64,000 bases of DNA from Fredinandcohnia onubensis (GTDB lineage Bacteria; Bacillota; Bacilli; Bacillales; Bacillaceae_L), in NCBI RefSeq assembly GCF_031181385.1, contig NZ_JAPSKV010000003.1, forward strand, positions 310,001 to 374,000, read 5' to 3'. Below, in pieces: positions 19,402 through 28,634 of the stretch. The notes beneath the pieces were generated by a model. The model saw nothing but the letters and a program-made list of their open reading frames with translations, was not told the origin of the DNA and searched no databases. Each line of letters opens with the position of its first letter. The first letter of the stretch is position 1. Both the position numbers and the translations under genes were made by a program.

Positions 19402-19577
19402 TGATTTACCTCCACGTTCTTACATTGCTTTTTAAAACTGCTTATTAAATATTATAATATTTAATTTAAATATTATTACAATTTTTATAATGTTTATAAT
19501 ATTAATTTTTCCATCAATTAAGATAATCGTTAAATCTAATTGTAAATGACTTAACGGTTATCAGTCAGAAAAACAAA
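19402..19577. promoter_or_regulatory. Promoter/operator region of the AtuA-TRAP operon
   Basis: Very AT-rich. It contains a palindrome around 19443-19464 (ATTAAATATTATAATATTTAAT, split here as ATTAAATATTA and TAATATTTAAT) and further upstream an inverted repeat, GATAATCGTTAA (19522-19533) and TTAACGGTTATC (19551-19562), with a 17-base spacer and one mismatch. The repeat lies about 120 bases before the atuA ATG and is a candidate regulator site. Confidence 0.5.
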
Positions 19578-19603
19578 ATAAAAGCAGAGAAATTTTTCTC
19601 TGC
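19578..19603 (-). terminator. Terminator of the NhaC-type gene
   Basis: GCAGAGAAA and TTTCTCTGC (19584-19603) form a 9-bp stem with a two-base centre. On the minus strand it is followed by CTTTTATTTTG. It lies about 105 bases beyond the antiporter stop at 19709. Confidence 0.65.
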
Positions 19604-19708
19604 ATAACAATTTATAAGACCCTAGAACTATTTAGTTTTCATTTATCCACTCAGAACCTCTTCCCCGCAAACATACCCGAATCTACAAGAAACTAATACA
19701 CCAATAAA

Positions 19709-21010
19709 TTAGGAAACCCTATGCAAATGTCCTGTTTTTTTATTCTTCTTAGATGTATACTGTATCGAAACCGAAACGACAATCGTAATAAAAGGTAAGC
19801 TCCATAAAAATATGGCAAAAGGTAAATAAGCGGTAACAGGTAGTCCCAATACCGTACTACACATGATCGTTAATACACTCCATGGAATCATTCCTGGAAA
19901 TAGCATGGTCGAGTCTGCCATAACTCTTGCTAAGTCAGCTTTCGTTTGGTTATTTATCCAATGTGGTAGCAACGTTCTTCCTGTAAGGATGATCGGTAAC
20001 GTCTGATTTGCAGCAATGAGGGAGATCCCAAAGGTTGCTATTATTGTTTTTATGGAAACTTCAACTAATGTTTTGGATTTATATAACCACCCATCGATTA
20101 ATGGCTGGATGACACGATATTCTTCTAATAACCCATTATATGCCCCAGCCAATGCTAAAAAGATAAGAAGCATATACATATTGATAAGTCCTCCGCCCAT
20201 TCCTTCAACGCCAAAAAATAGTGCATGAAAAAGCTGATAAAAGGTAGTTCCGTTAATTACTGAAATGATACTCGCAATGAAGATACTCGATAGAAAAGCA
20301 TACACAATTCCTTTCCGAAATAATACCACTGATATTAAAATAAGTGGTGGTAATAACTTCATTAAGGATAATTCTTCCCAGCTGAATGTTGGTAGTTCAC
20401 TTTGCTTTCCGCCATATTGAGTATCTAAATAACTGTAAAAAACTATACTAATTAAAATTGCTGGAATAGTAGTTAGTGACAATGAACTAAATTGCTTCTT
20501 ATTAGAAATCTCAACCGTGTGTGATAATAACTGAAAAGCACTTGAAAAAGGTGAGGTTCGATCCCCAACAAATGCTCCAGATAACAATGCTCCAGCTACT
20601 ATATGAGGTGCCAAATCAATCGAAATAGCACTACTCAAGATTGGAATCCCAACTGCACTTAGTGTTCCTATAGAAGTACCTAGTGTCATTGAAAAAAGCA
20701 TGGCAATGATAAAGGAGAGCAAAAAGAAATGATCAGGTGTAATAATTTGTAATGCAACAGAAACTAATACTTGAATTGTACCTGCTTCGTACCAAGTAGG
20801 AAGGATAAAACTAACTAGAAATAGAATGAGAATGACAGTCTGTGTTTTACTTATTCCGTTTCTACATATCTTCCATATTTCACGAAGAGATCTTCCTCTC
20901 CCTTTTATTAATGAAATGAGAAATACAAATCCAGGTAAAAATCCAATAAATAATGGGATATGAAAGCTTACAGACAATAAAACTCCTGTAAGTGTAATAA
21001 TTATGAGCAT
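19709..21010 (-). CDS. NhaC-family Na+/H+ antiporter
   Basis: 433 residues with 11-12 hydrophobic helices. The family pattern MLFSMTLGTSIGTLSAVGIPIL and GALLSGAFVGDRTSPFSSAFQLLS is clear; ADSTMLFPGMIPWSV near residue 370 is also typical. It exchanges Na+ for protons, or possibly malate/lactate like its relative MleN. No good Shine-Dalgarno sequence precedes the ATG at 21010; a TTG at codon 12 has an AGGAG box 6 nt upstream and could be the real start. Monocistronic. Confidence 0.82.
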   Translation of the reverse strand: MLIIITLTGVLLSVSFHIPLFIGFLPGFVFLISLIKGRGRSLREIWKICRNGISKTQTVILILFLVSFILPTWYEAGTIQVLVSVALQIITPDHFFLLSFIIAMLFSMTLGTSIGTLSAVGIPILSSAISIDLAPHIVAGALLSGAFVGDRTSPFSSAFQLLSHTVEISNKKQFSSLSLTTIPAILISIVFYSYLDTQYGGKQSELPTFSWEELSLMKLLPPLILISVVLFRKGIVYAFLSSIFIASIISVINGTTFYQLFHALFFGVEGMGGGLINMYMLLIFLALAGAYNGLLEEYRVIQPLIDGWLYKSKTLVEVSIKTIIATFGISLIAANQTLPIILTGRTLLPHWINNQTKADLARVMADSTMLFPGMIPWSVLTIMCSTVLGLPVTAYLPFAIFLWSLPFITIVVSVSIQYTSKKNKKTGHLHRVS

Positions 21011-21128
21011 ACATATCTGACTTATTGTAAATCTATCGTTGTTCAGTTTTTTTCACTCCTACTACTTTCTTACTTGTACTTTCCAAAAAGCATTATACCA
21101 TTCATTCATTTCCGTTAAAACTACAACT

Positions 21129-21158
21129 AAACCCCGTCCTAATCAAGGAACGAGGTTT
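21129..21158 (-). terminator. Terminator of the M32 carboxypeptidase gene
   Basis: AAACCCCGTCCT and AGGAACGAGGTTT pair imperfectly around a short loop, about 25 bases after the stop at 21184. The downstream T-rich stretch is weak on the minus strand. Confidence 0.55.
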
Positions 21159-21183
21159 AATATTTTTTCATACTTTTTGTAGC

Positions 21184-22719
21184 TTATAACTGGTAAACCT
21201 TTGAATATTTCTCTTCTAAGTAGTTCACTAGATAAGTAGCATTTAAGCTTTCGCCAGTGACTTTCTTAATTAATTCATCAGGTGTGTAAATAGCACCGTA
21301 TTGGTGTATTTTCTCTTTAAGCCAGTTTTGAATGACGGTAAATTCTCCTCTTTCAATATGACCGTAAAAGTCAGGGAGTTCCTTCTTAATAGTATTCAAT
21401 ATTTGGGCCGCATATAAGTTTCCAAGTGAGTATGATGGGAAGTATCCTAAACCGCCAAATGACCAATGAACATCTTGAAGTACCCCTAGTGTATCAGTTG
21501 GAGGTACAATCCCTAAATAGTCTTTCATCTTCTCATTCCATACATTCGGAAGGTCTTTAACGGCAATTTCCCCACTGATGAGTCCTTTTTCTATTTCATA
21601 ACGAAGCATGATATGTAGGTTATACGTTAATTCGTCTGCTTCAACTCGAATAAATGAAGGCTCAACAATATTAATTGCCCGATAAAAATCGTTCACATCC
21701 AGAGTTCCTAATTGGTCAGGGAAATGATTTTGGAGATCCTGATAGAAGAACTTCCAAAATTCTTCACTACGTCCCACCATATTTTCTAAAAATCTTGATT
21801 GTGATTCATGAAGTCCAAAGGATGCTCCATTGCAGATTGATGTTCCTTCTAGTTCAGGATTTACGTTTTGCTCATAAATACCATGTCCTGCTTCATGAAT
21901 TGTCCCAAAGATCGCAGAACGAACATTCTCCTCAAGATAGCGGGTTGTAATTCTGACATCCCCTGTATTAATCGATTGAGCGAATGGATGAACAGTTTCA
22001 TCAAGTCTTCCTGCATTCATATCAAATCCAATTCGCGGAAGTAAGAATTTATTAAACTCTTTTTGAATCTCAGGATTGTAAAGCTTTTCAAAAACCTCGC
22101 CACTTGGCTTAGAAGATGAAAGATTGATTCGATTTAATAAATCAATGCTGCTTTTACGTAAATCTGAAAAGAGTGGGTCCAGCACTTCAACTGTTAATCC
22201 TGGCTCAAATTCATTTAATAATGCATTATATGGATGCCCTTCATATCCATAATACTCCGTAAATTCCTTTTTAATTTCCACAATTCGTTCAAGATATGGA
22301 AGATAGACTTTAAAATTATTCTTTTCTCTCGCTTCCTCCCATGCATCATTTGCATTTGAAGTCAACACGATATATTCATTATACAGTTCTGATGGGATGC
22401 TTTTTGACTGTTTATAGAAGTTATTTCTTTCACGAACAGTTGCTTTTGTCACGTCATCTAGTTGCGTATACAATTTATCATCTGTTAATACATCTAATAG
22501 CTCACCCATTTCCTTCGAGATAGATAGCTTAAATATCTCAGTTGATAAGGTTCCGATGGAATTGGCAAAAAGGGAACGTCCTTTCTTCGGAGCCATGACT
22601 TTTTGATCCCAATCTGCTAGAGCAAGTACACTATTTAGATGTGTGATTTTTTCATCTAATTTTTTAAATTGATCTACCTTTTCTTGAAGTTCAGCATTTA
22701 TTACTTGTTGGTTAGCCAT
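21184..22719 (-). CDS. Metallocarboxypeptidase, M32 family
   Basis: 511 residues, the usual size for Taq/Bsu-type M32 enzymes. The zinc motif HEAGH is seen in IFGTIHEAGHGIYEQ, with the M32-specific HESQSR in GLHESQSRFLENM, the IRVEADELTYNLHIMLRYEIEK region and GYFPSYSLGNLYAAQ. It is a cytosolic zinc enzyme that removes single residues from peptide C-termini. The ATG follows GGGGGTATAGT. No operon partner. Confidence 0.93.
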   Translation of the reverse strand: MANQQVINAELQEKVDQFKKLDEKITHLNSVLALADWDQKVMAPKKGRSLFANSIGTLSTEIFKLSISKEMGELLDVLTDDKLYTQLDDVTKATVRERNNFYKQSKSIPSELYNEYIVLTSNANDAWEEAREKNNFKVYLPYLERIVEIKKEFTEYYGYEGHPYNALLNEFEPGLTVEVLDPLFSDLRKSSIDLLNRINLSSSKPSGEVFEKLYNPEIQKEFNKFLLPRIGFDMNAGRLDETVHPFAQSINTGDVRITTRYLEENVRSAIFGTIHEAGHGIYEQNVNPELEGTSICNGASFGLHESQSRFLENMVGRSEEFWKFFYQDLQNHFPDQLGTLDVNDFYRAINIVEPSFIRVEADELTYNLHIMLRYEIEKGLISGEIAVKDLPNVWNEKMKDYLGIVPPTDTLGVLQDVHWSFGGLGYFPSYSLGNLYAAQILNTIKKELPDFYGHIERGEFTVIQNWLKEKIHQYGAIYTPDELIKKVTGESLNATYLVNYLEEKYSKVYQL

Positions 22720-22983
22720 ACTATACCCCCATTTCGAGTTTCATCTCGAAGAAATAAAATCGACTGTTCAGTCTATTACCTATTATAAATAAAAATTTCG
22801 AAAATTAGTAATAAAAAAATAACTTTTTTTTACAAATATCGTCACTGTTCACTATTGCGAACATCTTGCTTTTACGTTTCGACAAACACTCGGGAAATAA
22901 AATAGTAGGTGTTATATTGTAATAGTTTTTAAGTTTCGTTACCATTATCCTACTAAATCAGACATCTACTATTAGAATAGAAA

Positions 22984-23014
22984 AAAGCATGAGGCTAATA
23001 ATCTCCTCATGCTT
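22984..23014 (-). terminator. Terminator of the ydjI-ydjG-ydjH operon
   Basis: AAAGCATGAGG and CCTCATGCTTT form an 11-bp stem. On the minus strand it follows the ydjH stop directly and is followed by six T. The remaining bases up to 22719 show nothing recognisable. Confidence 0.85.
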
Positions 23015-23016
23015 TC

Positions 23017-23835
23017 TTAAAACCCTCTTCCCCCACCGCCAGATCTGCCGCCGGAAAAAGATGATCCTCCACCATTATTTGAATTTCGTTGAATCTTTTG
23101 TTGTGTTACGCGTGTATTGTAATGTCGGTCCATTTTATTGGTTACAGTGAATGAATTAGATTCTAAATACGTATGGGCTGTTGTCGTCGAGCGCCCTCTG
23201 TTGTACATCGCCATTACCCCAACTGAAATAACGCCAACCCCGATTGCAATAGCAAAATAGATTAAAAATTCTTTAACTAGTTCTCCTTGAGAGGTACTTG
23301 ATGAATTGGAAGTAGAACTATCCGATTGTGCATATCCACCAGAAGAAGATGGTCCTTCAAGAATTCCTTTATTCATCGTAGTCTCAAGGTCAGACAAGAA
23401 TGCTTTCGCACTTTCACCATACGCTTCCTCTGTTAAATAAGGATAGACACGGTCTAGAATTTCCTCTACGGTTACGTCAGGAAAATAATCAACAATCCGA
23501 TCGCGTGTAAAGATATACACTTCCCGGTTATCCATGTCAATCAGATACAATATTCCATCATCTGTTCCCTCATAACCGAATCCATGAGTATCATAAAAAT
23601 CGCTGGCGTAATCTCTTGTTGATTTTCCTTCACTATCATCCGTTGTGACAATCCGGATATCCATTTGAAATTGTTCAGTTAATTGAATTGCCTGCTCCTG
23701 CAATTCAACTTTTTCAGTATCTGAGAATAAACGGGCCTGATCAAAAACATGTTCGTTGTCAGCAAATGCAACGGTCGCAAAAACTAACAACGTGATGAGG
23801 AAAAATGCGATAAAGAGAACTTTTTTCTTTACCAT
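23017..23835 (-). CDS. ydjH: TPM-domain membrane protein (YdjH-like)
   Basis: 272 residues from the ATG at 23835, which has an AGGAGGG box; an upstream in-frame GTG would add 20 unlikely residues. The order is a signal peptide/anchor (VLFIAFFLITLLVFATVAFA), a TPM_phosphatase domain (about 25-150: DQARLFSDTEKVELQEQ, DDGILYLIDMDNREVYIF), a Ser-rich linker, a second helix (LIYFAIAIGVGVISVGVMAM) and a Gly/Ser-rich tail ending GGGGRGF. It overlaps the ydjG-like gene by 7 bases. In B. subtilis YdjG/H/I work with PspA in envelope stress. Confidence 0.85.
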   Translation of the reverse strand: MVKKKVLFIAFFLITLLVFATVAFADNEHVFDQARLFSDTEKVELQEQAIQLTEQFQMDIRIVTTDDSEGKSTRDYASDFYDTHGFGYEGTDDGILYLIDMDNREVYIFTRDRIVDYFPDVTVEEILDRVYPYLTEEAYGESAKAFLSDLETTMNKGILEGPSSSGGYAQSDSSTSNSSSTSQGELVKEFLIYFAIAIGVGVISVGVMAMYNRGRSTTTAHTYLESNSFTVTNKMDRHYNTRVTQQKIQRNSNNGGGSSFSGGRSGGGGRGF

Positions 23836-24908
23836 ATAAATAACCCTCCTAACGACAGGACTGCAAAGACACTGGCTGAAATCATACCAAACCATTTACT
23901 AGCTCTTCCAATACTAATTGGCAAGTCCCCTGCAATTTTTCCGGTTTGGCCATTCATTGCAAATATATAGGTCTTCCCCTTATATTGGTAGGTAAACATC
24001 CAAACGGGTAATAAAACATATTTTGCTTTAACATTCGAGAGCTTTACGTTTGCATTATGGATTGAGACCGTACTATAGCCATGAATGGTACCTTCGAGTA
24101 AAGATCCTATATTATTTCGAAGGACGTTGGAGATTCTTCCGTATACATCATTTTGATTCATATCATACTTTTCGGCAAAAAAGCCTGACAAATAGGACAT
24201 TGAAAAATTGGTTAAATCGTTATAGTCATAAGGCTCGAGAATGGTCATGAGCTTATCATCCATTTTCTTCGAACCATCTGCTGGTACATCACGGAATATT
24301 GCTTTTCCTTCCCGCATCACCTTATAATATTTTGTTTCAGTATATCTGGTATCTCCTCTGGTATAGGTTCTAACTCTTCTAGCTTCGCCCTCAATTTTTC
24401 CAGAAGTGTTACTATCAAACAACCAAAATGGAACATAAATTCCTGAAAGTTTTTCGAGCTCTGAATTTGAAGTGAAGAACTTGGGAAGTAGTGGCTTCCC
24501 TTTACACCAATTTTTAAATAATTCTTCTGCTTTTTTTCGGTTAATTTTAAAAGGAATGACCATCTCTGGGCGATATTCTCCCTCTAGTTGTCTTGGGATA
24601 ATCGTAGGATTGTGGCAATAATAACAAAAAGTTGCCGCAGTCGTATCATCGGTTACAATTTCTGCACCGCAACTGCTACACGTATAGCCTGTAGCTTTTT
24701 CATCAAATTCCTGATCCAATTCCTTTGCCTGATCTAGGGATTCTTGACTTGCTTCTGCTTCTTCCTCTGCTTTTTCATTATTGATAAAATTCTTCACGTC
24801 TTCTTCTGTAAATTCACTCAAACAATAATCACAGGTCCAATTCTGGGTTTCAGCTTTGAATGCTAATGGTCCCCCACAGTTAATACATTTATAGACTACA
24901 ACCCCCAA
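23829..24908 (-). CDS. ydjG: Zinc-ribbon membrane protein (YdjG-like)
   Basis: 359 residues. Two zinc ribbons lie at the N-terminus: CINC...CDYC (about 8-33) and CSSC...CYYC (about 77-97), joined by an acidic helix. A central domain (IPFKINRKKAEELFKNW, FWLFDSNTSGKIEGEARR) is followed by one C-terminal hydrophobic segment (FGMISASVFAVLSLGGLFIW). The start is TTG at 24908, spaced 7 nt from GAGGTG; an ATG inside that spacer is out of frame and stops after five codons. It is coupled to ydjH. Confidence 0.82.
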   Translation of the reverse strand: MGVVVYKCINCGGPLAFKAETQNWTCDYCLSEFTEEDVKNFINNEKAEEEAEASQESLDQAKELDQEFDEKATGYTCSSCGAEIVTDDTTAATFCYYCHNPTIIPRQLEGEYRPEMVIPFKINRKKAEELFKNWCKGKPLLPKFFTSNSELEKLSGIYVPFWLFDSNTSGKIEGEARRVRTYTRGDTRYTETKYYKVMREGKAIFRDVPADGSKKMDDKLMTILEPYDYNDLTNFSMSYLSGFFAEKYDMNQNDVYGRISNVLRNNIGSLLEGTIHGYSTVSIHNANVKLSNVKAKYVLLPVWMFTYQYKGKTYIFAMNGQTGKIAGDLPISIGRASKWFGMISASVFAVLSLGGLFIW

Positions 24909-24952
24909 CCCATATCACCTCTTCTTCTGCGTATGCATGATTTGGCACATCA

Positions 24953-26239
24953 TTAGTGTTCAAAACGAGAGCCACACTCCGGACAGAATTTTGCATGTTG
25001 ATTTGCAGGTTTAAACCCACATTTTTGACATGTTAGTTCTTCAGGCTTGTTACTGCCACAGTTTGAACAGAATTTCCCGCTATTTTCTTGGCCACATTGA
25101 CATTTCCACGTCTCTTTATTTGCTTGTTGTTTGGGTGACCCACATTCTGAGCAAAAATTACCTGTGTTTGTTTGACCACAAGAACATTTCCATTGATTAG
25201 GATTCTCTACCTGTTGATTTTGCTGTTTTTGCGCTTGCTGCTGCATTTGCTGACGATTCGATTCAGAAGCAGCGCCCATAAATCCACTGCTACCTTGCAT
25301 CCCCATTCCCATGCCTAAAAATCCTTGCATCGATCCAGCATCATTGGAACCAGCGGCTTCTAGGCCTCTTGCAATGGCACCTTGGACATATCCTTCACGT
25401 ACTGAGGGGTCCTGAAGCATGGCACCTTGGTTTCTCATGTTTATCAGTTTTTGTGATTCATCATCATACGTAATACTGTTGATTCCCACAGATTCAACTT
25501 GCATTCCGCGCATCCGCGTCCAGTCTTCATCAAGGACTTCAGCCATATACTTTGCAAGTTCCATTCCTTTTGAGGTGACATGCGAAATTCGGATCCCATC
25601 TGCGGACATCTTATTGATTGCCGTTTGCAAAGCATTCATATATTCAGATAAGTATTGTCCATTAATGTCATTGATATCAACATTCGTTTTATTTCGAGGA
25701 ATGGCTTCCATGAAAAATTTGAGCGGGTCAACAATTTTAATAGAATAGCTCCCGTGAGTTCGTAAAAATAATTCCGCATTATAAAAATTGTCAAAGTAGT
25801 TTATCGGGTTACGTGTACCAAATTTAATCCCTTTTATTTCTTGAAGATTAATAAAATACACTTTTTGGGATGTAGAAGGAACACCACCAAACTTAAAACG
25901 ATTGAAGGTTTCGTATAAAGCTTCTTCAAATTGACCGTTAAATAAGGATGGTTGAGAAGAGTTTACAACTTGATAATAGCCTTCTTCTGCTGTATAATCC
26001 ACGATTTTTCCTCCATCAACTAAAAGCATAAATTGATTCGGATACACATGGATGATGGAACCATTTGAAATCGTGGAATCCGTTCCTCTAAAATTTTGAT
26101 TTCGACGATCTTTAGCTCGTACTTTTACACCAACCGACAAAACGGTTGTATCGCTCATCTCCTGTGGTTCAATTACCTCAAGCCATTGATCTGCTAAGTT
26201 TCCTTTTACCGCACTAACTGCTGCTTTAATAATTCCCAT
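24953..26239 (-). CDS. ydjI: SPFH-domain protein with C-terminal zinc ribbons (YdjI-like)
   Basis: 428 residues. The N-terminal 280 are an SPFH/band-7-type domain of the YdjI group (ending with GYVQGAIARGLEAAGSNDAG). A Gln-rich linker follows, then three zinc ribbons with CxC/CxxC pairs (CSCGQTNTGNFCSECG, CQCGQENSGKFCSNCG, CQKCGFKP...CPECG). B. subtilis YdjI is shorter (323 residues as I recall), so the tail may be expanded. It heads the ydj operon here. pspA (ydjF), which adjoins these genes in B. subtilis, is absent from this window. ATG with AAGGAGGGG. Confidence 0.82.
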   Translation of the reverse strand: MGIIKAAVSAVKGNLADQWLEVIEPQEMSDTTVLSVGVKVRAKDRRNQNFRGTDSTISNGSIIHVYPNQFMLLVDGGKIVDYTAEEGYYQVVNSSQPSLFNGQFEEALYETFNRFKFGGVPSTSQKVYFINLQEIKGIKFGTRNPINYFDNFYNAELFLRTHGSYSIKIVDPLKFFMEAIPRNKTNVDINDINGQYLSEYMNALQTAINKMSADGIRISHVTSKGMELAKYMAEVLDEDWTRMRGMQVESVGINSITYDDESQKLINMRNQGAMLQDPSVREGYVQGAIARGLEAAGSNDAGSMQGFLGMGMGMQGSSGFMGAASESNRQQMQQQAQKQQNQQVENPNQWKCSCGQTNTGNFCSECGSPKQQANKETWKCQCGQENSGKFCSNCGSNKPEELTCQKCGFKPANQHAKFCPECGSRFEH

Positions 26240-26381
26240 TTTAACCCCTCCTTACAAAACTAAAACCTTACTAACGAATATGGAAAATTCGTTTTTACAA
26301 TTTCCTCTGTTAGTAATGTACTACGATTTATTAGGCAATAAGTTTCATATTCAGTTTAATTAAGAAGTTTCTGACAAAGAA

Positions 26382-26409
26382 ACAACTGAGTGGAAAACCA
26401 CTCAGTTGT
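26382..26409 (-). terminator. Terminator of the aminotransferase gene
   Basis: ACAACTGAGTGG and CCACTCAGTTGT form a perfect 12-bp stem with a four-base loop, followed on the minus strand by TTTCTTTG. It lies 54 bases after the stop at 26463. Confidence 0.85.
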
Positions 26410-26462
26410 TATAATTTCCTATACTAACTAATTACATCAATAGGGTCTGGCAATTAAATCGT

Positions 26463-27620
26463 TTACTTCCTTAATGAGGCCAAGAATACATTTTGTGCTG
26501 CATTTACTCCAGCACCGGGCTCAAAGCTATAGGAAAAGTCTTGTAAACCTGCTTCCATTAGAGAAACTGCTTGAAGGATATCACTAGGGAAGCAATATCC
26601 CATATGTCCAAATCTGAAAATCTTGCCTTGGAGATGGCCAAGTCCCCCAGCAAAATCTAGGTGATATTCTTTCTTAAGATGTCCTAAATAGGCTGAAAGA
26701 TCCAATCCTTCTGGGGCACGGATTGCCGTAATTGTTGGTGATGCATACTCGTCACTCGTTAACAATTCTATTGATAAGGCTTTCATTGACTCCCGAACCA
26801 TGTTTTTCATGACATCATGTCGTTCAACCGTTCTTGAGAGCCCGCCTTCCTCTTCAATTAAATCGCACACAGCAGAAAGACCCATTATAAGCGAAATAGA
26901 AGGAGTATTAGGTGTCATTCCTTTTGCGGCCCACTCACGATAGCTTAATAGATTTAAATAATAAGCAGTGATGTTATTGGCCTCAATTACTTCCCAGGCT
27001 CTTTCACTAACGGCTACAAGTGCAAGTCCAGGTGGAAGCATCATCGCTTTTTGTGAACCTGTTACTAATATATCAATTCCCCATTGATCCATTTCAACAG
27101 GGGCTCCTCCAATACAGCTTACCCCATCTACTATAAACAGTGCGTCTGAGTGATTACGCACCACTTCAGCCAGTTGCTCAATCGGATTTAAAATTCCTGT
27201 AGAAGTTTCATTATAAGTAGCAAAAACAGCCTTAATATTAGATAACGGTTTCAAAAATTCATTGAGGTCTTCCTTTGTACAAGCTTCCCCCCAATTTTTA
27301 ACTAGTTTATGTACAGTTAAGCCATATTTTTCACAAATAGAAACGAAATAATCTCCAAAGGCTCCTACTGTGATGACGACTACTTCATCCCCGGGGGAAA
27401 CAGTATTTACTACAGCTGCTTCTAATGCTGCTGTTCCTCCAGAGGGAAGAAGTAAAATATCTTGCTCAGTTCCAAAGATAGGTTTCACACGTTGTGTTGC
27501 ATCTTTGTAAAGCTTGACAAATTCTTCAGTACGATGACTAAACATATCCTGAGCCATTGCCAGTTCAACTTTTTTCGGAATGGGAGTAGGTCCAGGATGT
27601 CTTAGAATAAGTGGATACAT
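26463..27620 (-). CDS. Class V aminotransferase (alanine-glyoxylate/purine-catabolism type)
   Basis: 385 residues, PLP-dependent. The N-terminus LRHPGPTPIPKKVELAM and HRTEEF are typical of the serine/alanine-glyoxylate branch. LLLPSGGTAALEAAV forms the phosphate-binding region, FIVDGVSCIGG carries the PLP-contacting Asp, and TGSQKAMMLPPGLA holds the Schiff-base Lys. Relatives transfer an amino group to glyoxylate (for example PucG-type ureidoglycine-glyoxylate transaminases); the exact substrate is uncertain as no purine genes are nearby. The ATG at 27620 has GGAGG 8 nt upstream; an earlier in-frame ATG at 27635 lies in that box. Confidence 0.87.
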   Translation of the reverse strand: MYPLILRHPGPTPIPKKVELAMAQDMFSHRTEEFVKLYKDATQRVKPIFGTEQDILLLPSGGTAALEAAVVNTVSPGDEVVVITVGAFGDYFVSICEKYGLTVHKLVKNWGEACTKEDLNEFLKPLSNIKAVFATYNETSTGILNPIEQLAEVVRNHSDALFIVDGVSCIGGAPVEMDQWGIDILVTGSQKAMMLPPGLALVAVSERAWEVIEANNITAYYLNLLSYREWAAKGMTPNTPSISLIMGLSAVCDLIEEEGGLSRTVERHDVMKNMVRESMKALSIELLTSDEYASPTITAIRAPEGLDLSAYLGHLKKEYHLDFAGGLGHLQGKIFRFGHMGYCFPSDILQAVSLMEAGLQDFSYSFEPGAGVNAAQNVFLASLRK

Positions 27621-27800
27621 ATTTATTACCTCCATTTTGACTTCGGCACTTATAATCGCTTTAGTTTATATGATGAAGCCAGACCCTGTATTGCTTTTCC
27701 ACATTATTCTAACACATTCGGATGAAATCCGGTGCTTTTTAGTGTTTATGAAAGGAATAATACACAGCCTAGTGCATTTTTGAAAATTGAGAATATCTTT

Positions 27801-28475
27801 CTACTTTCTATATAAAAGCTTTTGAACGATTTTCATAAAGTCATCAATTGAAGGGAAATATGTGCTCTGTTGGTTATACCACTTACGAACTGTATCCACG
27901 ACCCAAAACGGAACCGCTTTTCCATCTATCATATGATAATATTCTTCATATCCTTTTTTCAGGTGTTCCCATCTAAAATCATTACCCGGCTGAATATATT
28001 CGGAAACATCAAGGATTTTTGCTCTTCCATTTTGTAATAAAATATTCTTCAGATGGATATCGCGTGGGTTTAGCCCCTTACTCCGAACATAATTCCTTGC
28101 CTCCTCCACATCCTCTACAACTTGTTCCGGGATATGGATTCCTTGGAGTATACAATCATATAGAGTTACACCTTCTTCGTAGCTTAAAACAAGGCAATGA
28201 TCATCATAGGCAAAGCATTTAGAAAAGAAAGGAGATTCACCTAGGATCTGATAAACATTTGCCTCCACCTTAACCTTGTCAACTTTGTCCTTCGCATATT
28301 TCTTAAATGCATATTCTGGGGCATTAAGAGATTGAAAAACGGCTGCATCCGTGCCGACACCGATACAGTTTAAATCATCAGCATCACCAATGATGGTGAC
28401 TGGCTCGTTATTTGAATTTGATAGTACAGTTATTTTAGATAGTGAATTAAACGCAATTTCCCAATTTCGTTCCAC
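27801..28475 (-). CDS. Small protein-kinase-fold protein (YrzF-like)
   Basis: 224 residues starting at GTG (28475, GGAGAG box). A minimal kinase fold is recognisable: IGVGTDAAVF as a shortened glycine loop, the candidate ATP Lys in YAFKKYAKDK, the catalytic loop NPRDIHLKNILL (Asp and Asn present), and ILDVSEYI in place of DFG. Similar Bacillus proteins are annotated as Ser/Thr kinases; activity on proteins is not proven. No linked phosphatase or substrate gene. Confidence 0.72.
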   Translation of the reverse strand: MERNWEIAFNSLSKITVLSNSNNEPVTIIGDADDLNCIGVGTDAAVFQSLNAPEYAFKKYAKDKVDKVKVEANVYQILGESPFFSKCFAYDDHCLVLSYEEGVTLYDCILQGIHIPEQVVEDVEEARNYVRSKGLNPRDIHLKNILLQNGRAKILDVSEYIQPGNDFRWEHLKKGYEEYYHMIDGKAVPFWVVDTVRKWYNQQSTYFPSIDDFMKIVQKLLYRK

Positions 28476-28590
28476 ATAATCTCTCCAATCGTCACATGAA
28501 TAAAATGAAATATCCTTTTCGTGAGTATTTTTTTATTTTACTCCTTTTAAAAAGCGGATAGCAAGATATTGGTCTTATTCATTGCAAATT

Positions 28591-28619
28591 AAAAAGAGAG
28601 TCATTAATGACCCTCTTTT
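28591..28619 (-). terminator. Terminator of the esterase gene
   Basis: AAAAGAGGGTCATT and the complementary AATGACTCTCTTTTT form an almost perfect hairpin with one mismatch, immediately past the stop at 28635. Confidence 0.8.
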
Positions 28620-28634
28620 GCATAAATTAATCTT

